A stretch of 64,000 nt of DNA, taken from contig WPIO01000093.1 of the NCBI GenBank assembly GCA_009760855.2, positions 1,006,001-1,070,000 on the forward strand, given 5' to 3'. The first letter of the stretch is position 1. Each line of letters starts with the position of its first letter. Below are positions 54,937 through 64,000 of this stretch, one piece after another. The position numbers and the translations under genes are program-made. Origin of the DNA: Cristatella mucedo. Lineage: Eukaryota; Bryozoa; Phylactolaemata; Cristatellidae. The notes under the pieces were generated by a model, which searched no databases, was not told the origin of the DNA, and worked only from the letters and a program-made list of their open reading frames with translations.

Positions 54937-55092
54937 GTAGCCGTGATGGCACACTAGGTAAGGCGGATGCTTTTCACGACCTCGGGACCGAGGTCGTGAG
55001 TTCGAATCCTGCGGTGGGCGATCCTGTATTGCAACTGCAAGTGGTGGTGATAGCCTTCAAGGTTCTTAGGTCGCTATTAAATCAACTAGTTA
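54937..55092 (+). mobile_element. SINE family S1, best-preserved copy
   Basis: A clean A box (GATGGCACACTAGGTAAGG) and B box (GAGTTCGAATCC), with a 24-nt near-perfect palindrome between them at 54975-54998 (CACGACCTCGG and its complement around GA). The body GCAAGTGGTGGTGATAGCC follows. Confidence 0.9.
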
Positions 55093-55105
55093 AAAAACAA
55101 AAACA

Positions 55106-55262
55106 GCTGGTTTAGCTCAGTGATTAAAGTTCTCGCCCGACCAAGGTCAAGGTAAATGCAGTTGACCGATTTCGTTGGCTCGAGCCTCGTGGCATAGGCA
55201 AAGTGCTCAAATAGAGATTAAGTTCTCTTAGGGTGCTACACAAGTGAATTGCATTATTTTTA
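55106..55262 (+). mobile_element. SINE family S2, well-preserved copy
   Basis: The A box CTGGTTTAGCTCAGTGATTA, a B-box-like GGCTCGAGCC, and the full shared tail (AATAGAGATTAAGTTCTCTT) ending in ATTATTTTTATT. Confidence 0.9.
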
Positions 55263-55339
55263 TTACTACACAACTATTCGGTAATAAGGAAATGAATATG
55301 TTGCTAGCTAAAGGAAATCCTGGCGAATACGTTCAAAGT

Positions 55340-55690
55340 TGACGCTTTAATAATACTGGAAAGTATGCACGATGTGGTTCACTTACAAAGGTAAAATAAA
55401 TAAGATTAGCAAATGGATACATTGGTGTCAATGATATAGATAAATCTGCAAAGAAACACGATATCGCATACATTGAGACCGCTAATCCAAAAGAACCGAA
55501 GCGTACCGAACTAAGAGTGTATCTGATCTAGTTTTAGCTGAAGCAGCTGCTTAAATTCGCGACTGATGCTACACAAAACGAATACTTTAGTAAGGATCCC
55601 AAGACAGCAGTTAGTACCATGGCAGTGAAAGTGAAACTCGGTTTTAGAAAGTCTAAGCTATTCTCAATGCCTAAGACTAAACTTTAAAAA
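55340..55690 (+). pseudogene. PLA2-like domain virion protein remnant
   Basis: The sequence around KYARCGSLTKVK and IDKSAKKHDIAYIE resembles the calcium-loop and His-Asp (KKHDIAY) catalytic parts of the phospholipase A2-like domain in parvovirus VP1 and in Polinton/adintovirus virion proteins, where it helps the particle cross membranes. An in-frame stop separates the two motifs. A frameshift precedes the basic C-terminal part, which ends in a run with KVKLGFRKSKLFSMP. The gene is inactive. Confidence 0.65.
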
Positions 55691-55879
55691 CTAATCGGGC
55701 ATGATATTGATTAAACCATTGGTGAAAACTTCTTGATGGATAAAGTAATTATACTACTAAATTACTAATATACTAATATATATAAATAAATATACTACTA
55801 ATTATACATACTAAAAATTGAAGCTGAAGCTAAGAATATAGTTGGAAATATGCATGATGTAGTGCGAGGAAAGGTACTT

Positions 55880-56416
55880 TAAATGGCTGGAACACATGAT
55901 AATAATAACAAAGGTTGTAACGAACTCATTTGAAAACTATGGAATAACTTGAGAAATCTTGTTCGATATATTCTTCTTCTTTCCAAGCTTAGAAATAAGA
56001 AGAAAAACCAGCCTAAATTCGAGAGTGGGGCAAAATTTGGTGGATACTTACGAGCTACGGACACGTGGACATATTTGGGGTATCTATCGAATTGTCATCT
56101 TCATGCACGCTAGTATAGATCCAGGTGGATATGAAATAGATCCCACAAATATAAATAGGGAATGTAACCATCTTAGTATTTTGAGGTTAGTGAGTAGAAT
56201 TCGAAATGTAAATAATACATGCAAATGTAAAGTTCACCCCCGTGGAGCTTATGGGATTTCCCGCAGAAAGAAAAATTAAAGTTTCTAGTAGGAAACCTGT
56301 TGATGGAAAAAGGATTCCTATCGGTGACTTTATGTCGCTCAATAAAGATATCACTACTAGAAAAAATGCTAAAATTAAAAACTATGGTGAATACGCTTCA
56401 CAGCACAAAAGTTGAG
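55880..56416 (+). pseudogene. Unidentified viral-element open stretches
   Basis: A frame in the final part (about 56249-56416) starts MGFPAERKIKVSSRKPVDGK and is open to its stop; the upstream parts are broken. I recognise no family. From 56417 to 56970 the minus strand has further broken frames, with TIPNGRTFITKDSPL and FVGVNVSFVKGHQ, also unidentified. Confidence 0.3.
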
Positions 56417-56982
56417 GTGCAAAACAATTAAGATTCTCTAAAACTCGCCAAATGTCAATCTATACGCTCTATACCTTTTTCTTGGCAAGGATACATTTTC
56501 ACCATTCAACATTATTTGATAATGTAGTCTTTCTTTTTAACTATAAGTATTCTTAGAAGCACACGATCCGTCGATCAAACCCGTAATCATAAAGTCATTT
56601 CCAAGTTTCTGTGAGACTTTTTGTTAGTTTCAGTTTCAAAATTTCAATTTTATTTTCAATAATCATGTGTAGAACAACGTTTGGTGTCCTTTAACGAATG
56701 ATACGTTTACACCTACAAACGTATCTACTGTATGCTTCTTTGAAGCTTCATCCGCTAGCCAAATGACTCTGTTTCTAACAATATCATTATAATCTATGCA
56801 TGCGAACATGTTGAGATAGTGTTTACCATCTTGCGCTTCTCAGAGCTGCCACCTAACCTTGAGAGGAGAGTCTTTAGTAATGAAAGTTCTTCCGTTAGGA
56901 ATGGTCATTGACTTGATTTCACATTATTCTTTGCTTGATATTTTATTTTCTATGCCACGATAATAAATTTTTTTGAATGAAA

Positions 56983-57486
56983 TTATTAATCAAAAAGGTC
57001 GCCTAAAACTAATCTAAAGTCATCATTAAACGTTTGCATGAGTATCAGAAACTCTAAATAACGTCTACAGCAATCGCTTTCATCGTATTCTTGTGTCTTC
57101 CACGTGGAAAAGCTTGGTAGTCCGCCGAAATATCTTTCTACTTCAGGTAAACGAGGAGCTCCAGATGAATCGAAATAAAAGCAATCTTTCGGATTTGCTT
57201 TAACTGCAATCCAGCGGTATATCGCATTACTAGAATCCTCAGTATTACATATCCAACATTCCTTGGGTCTCCTTTTTATTCTTAGCTACTCATCTCTAGA
57301 AAACACACCTCTAAAGTTTTGTATTCCCGACTGCTTATTGTGACGCACTATATCTACATTGGTTAAAGGTCTAGAATTTATTTTAAGCAGTTTTTTAATT
57401 TCATTGAATATTTTGCTAAGTTCTAAATCAGACCCCGCTCTCTTTCCACGATGCATATCTGAACTTGCTCTCTTTCCACAATGCAT
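56983..57486 (-). pseudogene. Adenovirus-type cysteine protease remnant
   Basis: This matches the C5-type maturation protease of adenoviruses and Polinton-like elements. In order on the minus strand: a basic Lys/Arg-rich head, RPLTNVDIV, FRGVFSRDE, an in-frame TAG, then KECWICN, YRWIAV, FYFDSSGAPRLPEVERY and SDCCRR. The family's catalytic His-Trp is Arg-Trp here, and the expected Cys-Gly-His around the catalytic Cys reads Cys-Cys-Arg. Together with the stop this shows loss of function. It ends at a double stop. Confidence 0.75.
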
Positions 57487-57769
57487 ACCTTAATCTTTTT
57501 TAAGCCTCATAGCTTGAATACTTTGTATAGGTTCTTTCATCCCGTCGCTATTATTCATGCGTCTAGTAATCTTTCCCATCTGTTGCAAACATGCGTTACA
57601 TTTTCGATTAGGAGTTTCGATATCTTTCTTGATTCTCCTCAATTTTTTCAAGATATGGATAACTTGTTAGTAGTGGTGATTAATCCGAATGGAGCATTAG
57701 TCTAAATCCAAAGATATGCACTAAATTAGGATATAAAGAAATTATCTTCAGAAGAGTAGAGGTTTTATA

Positions 57770-58457
57770 TACGAATACACTAATAATCGAATATTTCTCC
57801 AACAAAAAACATTTTATATTTCAAGCCTCAGGATAATGGTCAATTCACTTACATCACCATTACGCCTGGTTTTTAGAAAGTGTTTCATTAGTGACGGTAT
57901 TAAACAAAGCTTAGGCCGATTCTAAAACTTTAGAAAATATCATATTCAAGCTTGATGGTGATTGTAAGTTTATCATGCAGGTTAAGGGAGACTATAAAGT
58001 ATTTCTAGGATCGAAAGGGCTGCGCAATATGAATAATTCAATTGGTGATACTCTTGGTTTCACATCAAACTTACAGGGATCCTATGATCCTGCCATGGTA
58101 GGAGGTACGCCTTGCGCTGAAATTGATAAGGCTATGTATTTTTCTGGTCCGTATGTTTCGTGGAGCAATATTCAAGTACCAGCTAACGAAGATGTGGGTA
58201 AAGTTAAAGGAAATTGTAGCTCAGTAGATAATAGCAAGAATTATTACAATAAAAAGCAGTGCGAAGCGTTGATAATTATGGATTTGGCATGCATATTTCC
58301 AGGTGAAAAAGTAGATAGGCACATTGACAATCAAACCTTTCAAGACCTTGGTTTTGGTGCAATCACAGAGATAACGAGTTATTGATTCAGTTTAACTGAT
58401 CAGAATGGAAAACACTTGACCGCTATTGGAAAAATCGTAGTCACTGTTGAAATTGGA
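57770..58457 (+). pseudogene. Minor capsid (penton-like) protein remnant
   Basis: Upstream fragments carry a TYITITPG segment, and the main open frame (57975-58385) holds a VFLGSKGLRNMN/IGDTLGFTSN block, the 'LGF' motif of Polinton/adintovirus minor capsid proteins, then a DKAMYFSGPYVSWSNI segment. After a stop comes SLTDQNGKHLTAIGK followed by a beta-strand end, the usual C-terminus. A single-jelly-roll vertex protein is the best match. Upstream stops and the late stop inactivate it. Confidence 0.65.
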
Positions 58458-58481
58458 TAACAATTAATATAGAGAGCAAGA

Positions 58482-58720
58482 TGGACTTTACTGGAGTACG
58501 TGGATGTAATGGAAAACCACTCGTTGGAGTGCGAGCTGTTGACATGATACTTGGTGTCGGTAAAAAGAAGCAGGTGGATTTGGTAAATAGCATGGCTCCA
58601 CAATTGTCATTGGAGTAAAAACAACTGTTGACATTGATCTTACAATATCGTATAAAGCTAATGAATATAAAAACGCGAAAGAAGCGAAGGCTGTGGAAAA
58701 TAGATTGTAAACTGCAGAAC
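58482..58720 (+). pseudogene. Unidentified small viral-element gene
   Basis: A frame starting MDFTGVRGCNGKPLVG runs about 45 codons to a stop, then continues as a Lys/Glu-rich segment. It lies between the two capsid genes. I do not recognise it. The 58720-59110 remainder shows nothing clear. Confidence 0.3.
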
Positions 58721-59110
58721 TGAGGAAAGGTGAAGAGAAGAAAGAGAGAACAATGATGCACGGAATTTGCTGAGGAAGGACGTAAAAAGATGAGATAGAG
58801 CAAAGAGGAGATAAAGGGTATAAATATAAGAAAGGACAAAGGGAAAATGTAAGATGCGGATTGTGAACGAAATTTAAGAAATAGTGATCCTTGAGTATAT
58901 AAGTAGTTGGACAGATCGATGTCGAGCATGGCAAAGAAAGAAATAGAACGAAGGCTAAAAGAATCGGAAGGTCAAGGCTAGGGAACCACCTCCCTAGAAA
59001 ACTTCTTCTCTAGTAATTGAAAAGGGTAGAGCTTCCACAACTAGAATCGGTGGTGGTTTCTATGTTATAAAAGAAGATAAATACCTTTTAAACACTATTA
59101 TATAGGGATA

Positions 59111-60590
59111 ATGAATTTGGGTGTAGATAAGATGTTTCGCGAGACGGATTGCGAACTATCTCCGGCACCCACCAATAACATTCAGTTTTATGGGTATGCT
59201 CAAGCTGATGGAATGCACAAAACTGCAATCAATCGTGGAAAAAATATTGGATTTTTCGTAGAAGTCAAGTATTCGGATTACTTTTCACTGTCTGACGAGT
59301 ATCTCTTAGTTGAAGGAAGCATAAAGCTATGGACGGGTGCTTCAGCTCACTCACTCGGCTGCTACTCTAATACTACTGATGCTGGCTATCAAGAACCTGC
59401 TGATGGTGATGTTACATTGACTAGTAATGGAGCTGCTAGGCGTTTTGATTAAACGCGATTTATAATTTGAGGAGTTGACGTTAAATCGTGTAATAGCGGG
59501 TATATAGTATTCATAACTTGTGCAGTTTTAGGAACGCTGTTTTTTCATAACGATTACAACAGTGGTAGTGGGCTAACGTCCTGTTAAGAAAGGATGAAGG
59601 TTCAGCTGATGATGCAGCTTACTTTCTGGAAGCGGCTGTGGTAGCGAATGACACTAATCCTGCTGCATGCACTAATGCAGCTGTTAATAATGTTGGGTGG
59701 ATCGCGGGGAAACTAGCGCTAGGAACTCAAGTCCAAGGGATTATTCAGCGGAATTCTGCCTTTGGATAGGATCTTTGCATTCTGCGAAGACATAGATAAG
59801 ATCATTTCAAACATGAACACATTAAACTCATGCTAAAGAGAGGAGCGTTTGGAGATATGAATAAAGTTGCTTTTTGCAGCAGCTTCACCAGCTGTTTCAG
59901 CGGCAAATGCAACTAGTAGTGCTAGAATATTCCTTGACAAGCTTCATCTAATTTTTCCCTAAAGTCAAGCCTAGCATTTCAATACAACGATCTCGCATAG
60001 ATGAAACATGAGAATCAAATGGTAGAATTAAACTTACTTATAGTAATAGAAAGCACGAAATTCCACCTATAACAACACACATCCAAAAAACGTACAGACC
60101 TCACGTTCCAGCGCAAGATGAAAAAGTGAGGCGAAATCATCGCATTTCAAAAGATTATTAAGTACAATAGTTGTACTGTTAATAGCGCAGTATTTAACCA
60201 CGCTAACGTTGAGACCAATACTGTAAGATGCCTGTTAGCAACTTTTAGCAAGCTCAATTCGCCATGTTTTGCATGGATTTTACTCAGTTTAAAAAACAAT
60301 TCTTAGGAGTGAGCGAAATCGTAGCTGGTACTGGAATCGCTGTTCCTGACTATTTAGCGCTATACCCATTCCACGTTATCGATCTTACATTCAATAAGTG
60401 ATCCCTTAGGAATAATAATATCCTTGATGTAACCAATAAGTATAGGACTTTTCCAAATGCTGATTCATAAAAAGTTCATAAAACTGTGGTCTCTGGAACT
60501 GAACTCAATCTTATCGTTAGTGTTGATGTTTCACAGCATTAAAACCACCATGGTTTCAAGTTCCCATTGATTAATTTAAACTGTTTTATT
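59111..60590 (+). pseudogene. Major capsid (double-jelly-roll) protein remnant
   Basis: The first open frame (59111-59452) contains an FFVEVKYSDYFSLSDEYLLV block and ends TLTSNGAARRFD. It continues past stops with FIIEG-like segments, a GKLALGTQVQGIIQR block, FCEDIDKI, and near the end SEIVAGTGIAVPDYLALYPF. This matches the order of motifs in Polinton/adintovirus major capsid proteins. At least six stops or frame changes are present. Confidence 0.65.
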
Positions 60591-60599
60591 ATAAATGAA

Positions 60600-61060
60600 C
60601 GGAGCAAAGAAGGGACGAATGGTTTACGTTTATGACATTAAATATGGGTAGATACGAAGTATTTTTTTATTAAGTAATGATGTGGTCTTTAGAAATATAA
60701 AAGTATATGATGAAATGATTAAATAAATGATAAATAGAAAAGTTGAAAATATTAAAGCTATCAATCTTTAGAATTAAGAGCTCCATTACTTTTTGGAAAA
60801 ATAACTGAACCGACAGTTGCGAAGTTACTAGAAATGAAATTTAAAACTACTATAACTAAAGCTACTGATTGCTTTTCTAAAGATGAATACTATCCCTTTA
60901 GCCCTGACAGCATGATTTACACTGGAAATTATAAACATCTGGTTGAAATAAAATGTCTGTGGTCTAGAATCTTGACAGAAAATGAGATACTTCCACCTTA
61001 TGAAGCGCAATGCATTTCCAGGATTGTACGTGTTAGAAATGGATGAATTTTTTTCTGCGA
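60600..61060 (+). pseudogene. Unidentified open stretch after the capsid gene
   Basis: A 70-codon frame (60834-61046) with KDEYYPFSPDSM and EILPPYEAQCI is flanked by broken sequence. I recognise no family. Confidence 0.25.
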
Positions 61061-61184
61061 ATTCAAAATAAATATCCCAATTTGAGTTGCTTTAATAAAT
61101 CTAAAGAATAATGATGCTGGAAAGTTGGAATACTCACAGAAAATACATTGACATTCCAATCAGTAAATCTTTATTTTTGTTATA

Positions 61185-62660
61185 ATAATGTGTTTGATAT
61201 AGCGCCCTCAGAGAACTCAATTTCTTTAAAGGCATTTTACATTCGCGGCACAGGAAGCACGATCGAATGGTTAGTGGTATCATGCTCAATAAATAACAAG
61301 ATTAACATGGTTAGGGGCAACATGCACAGGGTCAGCCTGCAAGTTTGGTTAGTGGCAGCACACAACAGTGCCAGCACGTATGAGCTCATAAAGGACAAAT
61401 CACGTGGACCCACTAAATGCTGTCGTAAATAGATGCGTTTTTAGTTTCTTTATAAATGTGGACAAGATGCCTTGAAGCAAGTCGGGATTAAGTTCCAGGC
61501 TTTGGGAGCATACGAACTAAAGGCACGGTCTCCAAAGGATTTTATATTTGTTCAATGTATGGGTAGACAGATTCCGAAAAGCGGGTGGCACGAGGCTTAA
61601 CCTGGTGGCTAAGTAGATCTTATAGGTCGACTGCAGCAAAAGAAAAAAGAGACCTTAAGGTGAGTGACAGAATCTTGAAGTCTATGCGTTTCTTGACTGG
61701 AAGCCAGTGCAGGTCGGCGAGAAGTGGTGCAATTTGGTAACAGCCACGCTCATGTAAGACAAACCTAGTTGCAGAGTTTTGCACCAGCCTTAAGCACCTG
61801 AGTGCACAGGCCGGTAGGCCAGCACGTAGTGAGTTACAGAAGTCAAGACCAGAAGGTCATAAATACGTGGACCAACTTAGATGTGGCATCCCTGTCTAAA
61901 CAAGCCCAAAGTTTAGCAATCTTATGTAGCTGAAAGTTGGCAGATTTGACTGTGGAGCTGATGTGGTCGTTTAATGAAAAGTCACTTTGAAACAGGAAAC
62001 CTATTCTTCGTGCAGATTCAACGGGAGATATGCTGGCAGAGCCAATTTTGAGCGTCAGCCTTTCCAATTTCTGAATCACACTGGGTTTGCCCATAACTAG
62101 TAAGTTAGTTTTAGTTTTATCATCGTTTAGTTTTAGAAATATTGCTGCCATCTATGTGCGGATGTCATCAATATATGCAGCAAGTGAGTTGAGAGAATTT
62201 GAGGTGCTCGAAGGCTGGGAGGGATCAAAGCAAAGGTACAACTGAGCGTCATTCGCATAGAAGTGAAAGCCTAGATTGTGCTTGGCAATCACATCTGCGA
62301 GAGGGAGAGTATAAACCGTGCAAAGAACTGGACCAAGCACAGATCCCTTAGGTACCCCATATTTCAGAGGTTCCTCGGATGATGTCCATTCACATCAATA
62401 CTCTGGAGTCTCCCACTGAGATAAGACCTGAGTTATTGCAATGCAGTGCCATTTATGCCCAGGCGAGACAAGAGGCGCTCAAAAATGACGGTGATCGATA
62501 GTACCAAAAGCTTTCGAAAGATCGAGAAAACAAGCAGAGATACTCTACCTAAGTCTGCATTCCTAAGTAGGTCGTTATACACCTGATGCAATGCTGACTC
62601 TCTGGAGTGATTCCCTCTAAAACCAGGCTGGAACTTTCCAGTAATTTTTATATCTTCTCA
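61185..62660 (-). mobile_element. LINE-A, longest copy, inserted in the viral element
   Basis: The minus strand has, in order: a GPVLCTVYTLPL segment, the RT active site as FHFYANDAQLYL (the second Asp of the YADD-type motif is displaced, so inactive), LKLNDDKTKTNLLVMG, ARRIGFLFQSDFSLNDHISS, the C-terminal block, then a long 3' UTR and the terminal GAGTTCTCTGAGGGCGCTAT block ending at about 61190. Frameshifts separate the ORF pieces. Confidence 0.85.
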
Positions 62661-62869
62661 AGGATGAGAGACATTACAATTTTGAGTTTAGTTTATATCT
62701 GAACGCATTCAGGAATAAAAAAGGAAAATGATACTAAAATAATTTTTATGTGAAAAATCTGCATACGAGCAGCTCGAAAACCTGATAAAGGTAGATTCAA
62801 GAGATTAGTGCTACTAGTCACTGGCGTAGTCAATAAAGTTAAAGTTAAAATGCATAATATCGAATGTTC

Positions 62870-63645
62870 AGAAAATAAGACCATATAGCCAATGTCTGCG
62901 ACATGAGTTACACAGTTTGGATAATAGTGGTAATAATGTTGTCAATGTTAAGAATCCAGTCCATTGTGGAGATGTCTTGAATAAAAAACATGCGGATAAA
63001 AAGCCTTGCCAAGATTATCCATTATGACTACCGCATCTACGATCGATTGCTCAGGTAAAGGATCAACCAACATGCAACGGTGCTGCTGTTAATGCTAGCG
63101 ATTTGGTTGCGAAAATTCAACTGAGTGGTAAAGTTAATTTAGCTGGTGGTACGATGACTGAATATTCAAATATGGAAGAATTCATGATAAATTTTAGTAG
63201 TTGGAACTCGACTTCAAATGGTCAAACTGCTTTGGGTGTTAGCTTGTGTGCTACCTATTCAGGTATGAAATAAAATATAGTAGTGGTAATGTCTGTTCCA
63301 GTGGGATTTGACCTAAATGTGGATAATAATAATATAACCAATGTCATGAATCCTAATAATGCCGCTAATAAATCTTATGCGGATAGTGTTAATTGCAGAA
63401 GAGTTAGCAAAGAAGTAATGCTATTTTTACCTTGAACTACGCTACCGAGTGAAATACCATTCTCTAGTAGTTATACCTGGCCAACCATAGATAACCCTTC
63501 TTTAATAGTCTCTTCGCTACATGCAACTGGAACTAATAACTGCGTGCCTTTATCTCAAAACTTGAATATCACATTACTCTCTGGTAATGTTGCGATAGTT
63601 AATGTTTATGCAGGATGGCAATATCAAGCTGTATTTTGTTTCTAA
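62870..63645 (+). pseudogene. Second tail-fibre-like repeat protein remnant (plus strand)
   Basis: Repeat units read LDNSGNNVVNVKNPVHCGDV with NKKHAD, then LSGKVNLAGGTMTEYSNM, then DLNVDNNNITNVMNPNN with AANKSYADS. This is the same fibre-type repeat as on the minus strand at 51.6-53.6 kb. A C-terminal globular-looking segment follows (SSYTWPTIDN to WQYQAVFCF) and ends in a stop at about 63645. A few stops interrupt it, but this is among the better-preserved parts of the element. Confidence 0.7.
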
Positions 63646-63649
63646 AATT

Positions 63650-64000
63650 CTAGTTGGTTTGAAATTTATTGGTAGCACTGGAAGCAAAATTTAAATCAAC
63701 CTATCATCTACATAGTTACGTGAATATAGTAAGTAAAATATTAGTAATGATATTTTACTAATCTTTTCGATATTCCTTTTAAATTTAATACTATTAAAGA
63801 TCATAATTATTGTTTTAACTATCTTGTAAAAGAGATCCGAACACTTGTTTTTTATGTAAGGAGTGCAGTCGCAGTTAGTAGAGAATACTTTTGTAGATTT
63901 GGAGTGTACGCATCCTCCAACCAATGAATGCATGCTTTCGCATTTTCTTATCGTAAAAAATATTAGAGGTGTTTTAGAGTAAGTCTTTCAAACTAATCCT
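63650..64000. other. AT-rich end of window
   Basis: An 80-codon minus-strand frame (63933-63691) with several Cys residues and a basic, hydrophobic C-terminal half is present. I recognise no family. The element presumably continues beyond the window. Confidence 0.3.

Larger units (their letters stand above)
46640..64000. mobile_element. Decayed Polinton/adintovirus-like viral element (open at right edge)
   Basis: Base composition drops to AT-rich here, and remnants of a double-jelly-roll virus gene set appear on both strands: family B DNA polymerase, adenovirus-type protease, PLA2-like protein, minor and major capsid proteins and two tail-fibre-like proteins. Nearly every gene has stops and frameshifts. 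SINEs (50895, 54937, 55106) and LINE-A copies (48298, 61185) have inserted. The integrase and the packaging ATPase were not recognised, so Polinton cannot be separated from a related integrated virus. The right end lies beyond the window. Confidence 0.8.

Noticed and set aside
54937-55262. tRNA genes (A and B boxes present)
   Set aside because: The sequences recur many times with SINE bodies and tails, and the region between the boxes does not form a tRNA anticodon arm.

Overview
This is eukaryotic, almost certainly invertebrate metazoan, nuclear DNA. The evidence is intron-split genes with GT-AG junctions and animal-type products, CpG-rich islands, tRNA-derived SINEs, CR1/L2-type LINE fragments, long (AG)n and (AT)n tracts, and a decayed Polinton-like viral element. 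The species or phylum cannot be named from the sequence alone. No prokaryotic features were seen.

Region 1 (1-14.7 kb) holds two complete genes transcribed away from each other. On the minus strand is a phosducin-like protein (PDCL/PhLP1) with seven exons, 6072 to 1233, and 301 residues. On the plus strand is the spliceosomal cyclophilin PPIL1 with four exons, 6422 to 14214, and 167 residues. About 350 bp separate the two start codons, so they probably share a bidirectional promoter. Their introns hold microsatellites, SINEs and truncated LINEs.

Region 2 (14.7-30.9 kb) is mostly repeats: two LINE families (called LINE-A and LINE-B here), two tRNA-derived SINE families (S1 and S2), one probable solo LTR, an unclassified interspersed repeat present twice, and long AT/AG tracts. 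I recognise no host gene here.

Region 3 (30.9-40.6 kb) is an alpha-tubulin gene on the minus strand. Two coding exons at 32627-31091 cover everything except the initiator Met. The best candidate for exon 1 is a lone ATG followed by a consensus donor at 39692-39690 in a CpG-rich island, which would give a first intron of about 7 kb. The protein is divergent: it has no Lys40, a one-residue shorter Lys40 loop, a weakly acidic tail and a terminal Phe.

Region 4 (40.6-46.6 kb) holds more SINEs, a probable non-autonomous DNA transposon with about 31-bp inverted ends (42.1-43.2 kb), and a diverged array of about 175-bp tandem units (44.6-46.6 kb) that reverses orientation near its right end.

Region 5 (46.6-64 kb, open at the right edge) is AT-rich and contains a broken Polinton/adintovirus-like element. 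Recognisable remnants are a protein-primed-type family B DNA polymerase C-terminus, an adenovirus-type protease, a PLA2-like domain protein, minor and major capsid proteins, and two phage-tail-fibre-like repeat proteins on opposite strands. All carry stops and frameshifts, and host SINEs and LINEs have inserted into the element, so it is an old inactive copy. I did not find its integrase or packaging ATPase.

The main leads are the paired tail-fibre-like genes in the viral element, the orientation-flipping satellite beside it, the SINE S2/LINE-A shared 3' tail, and the unusual alpha-tubulin.
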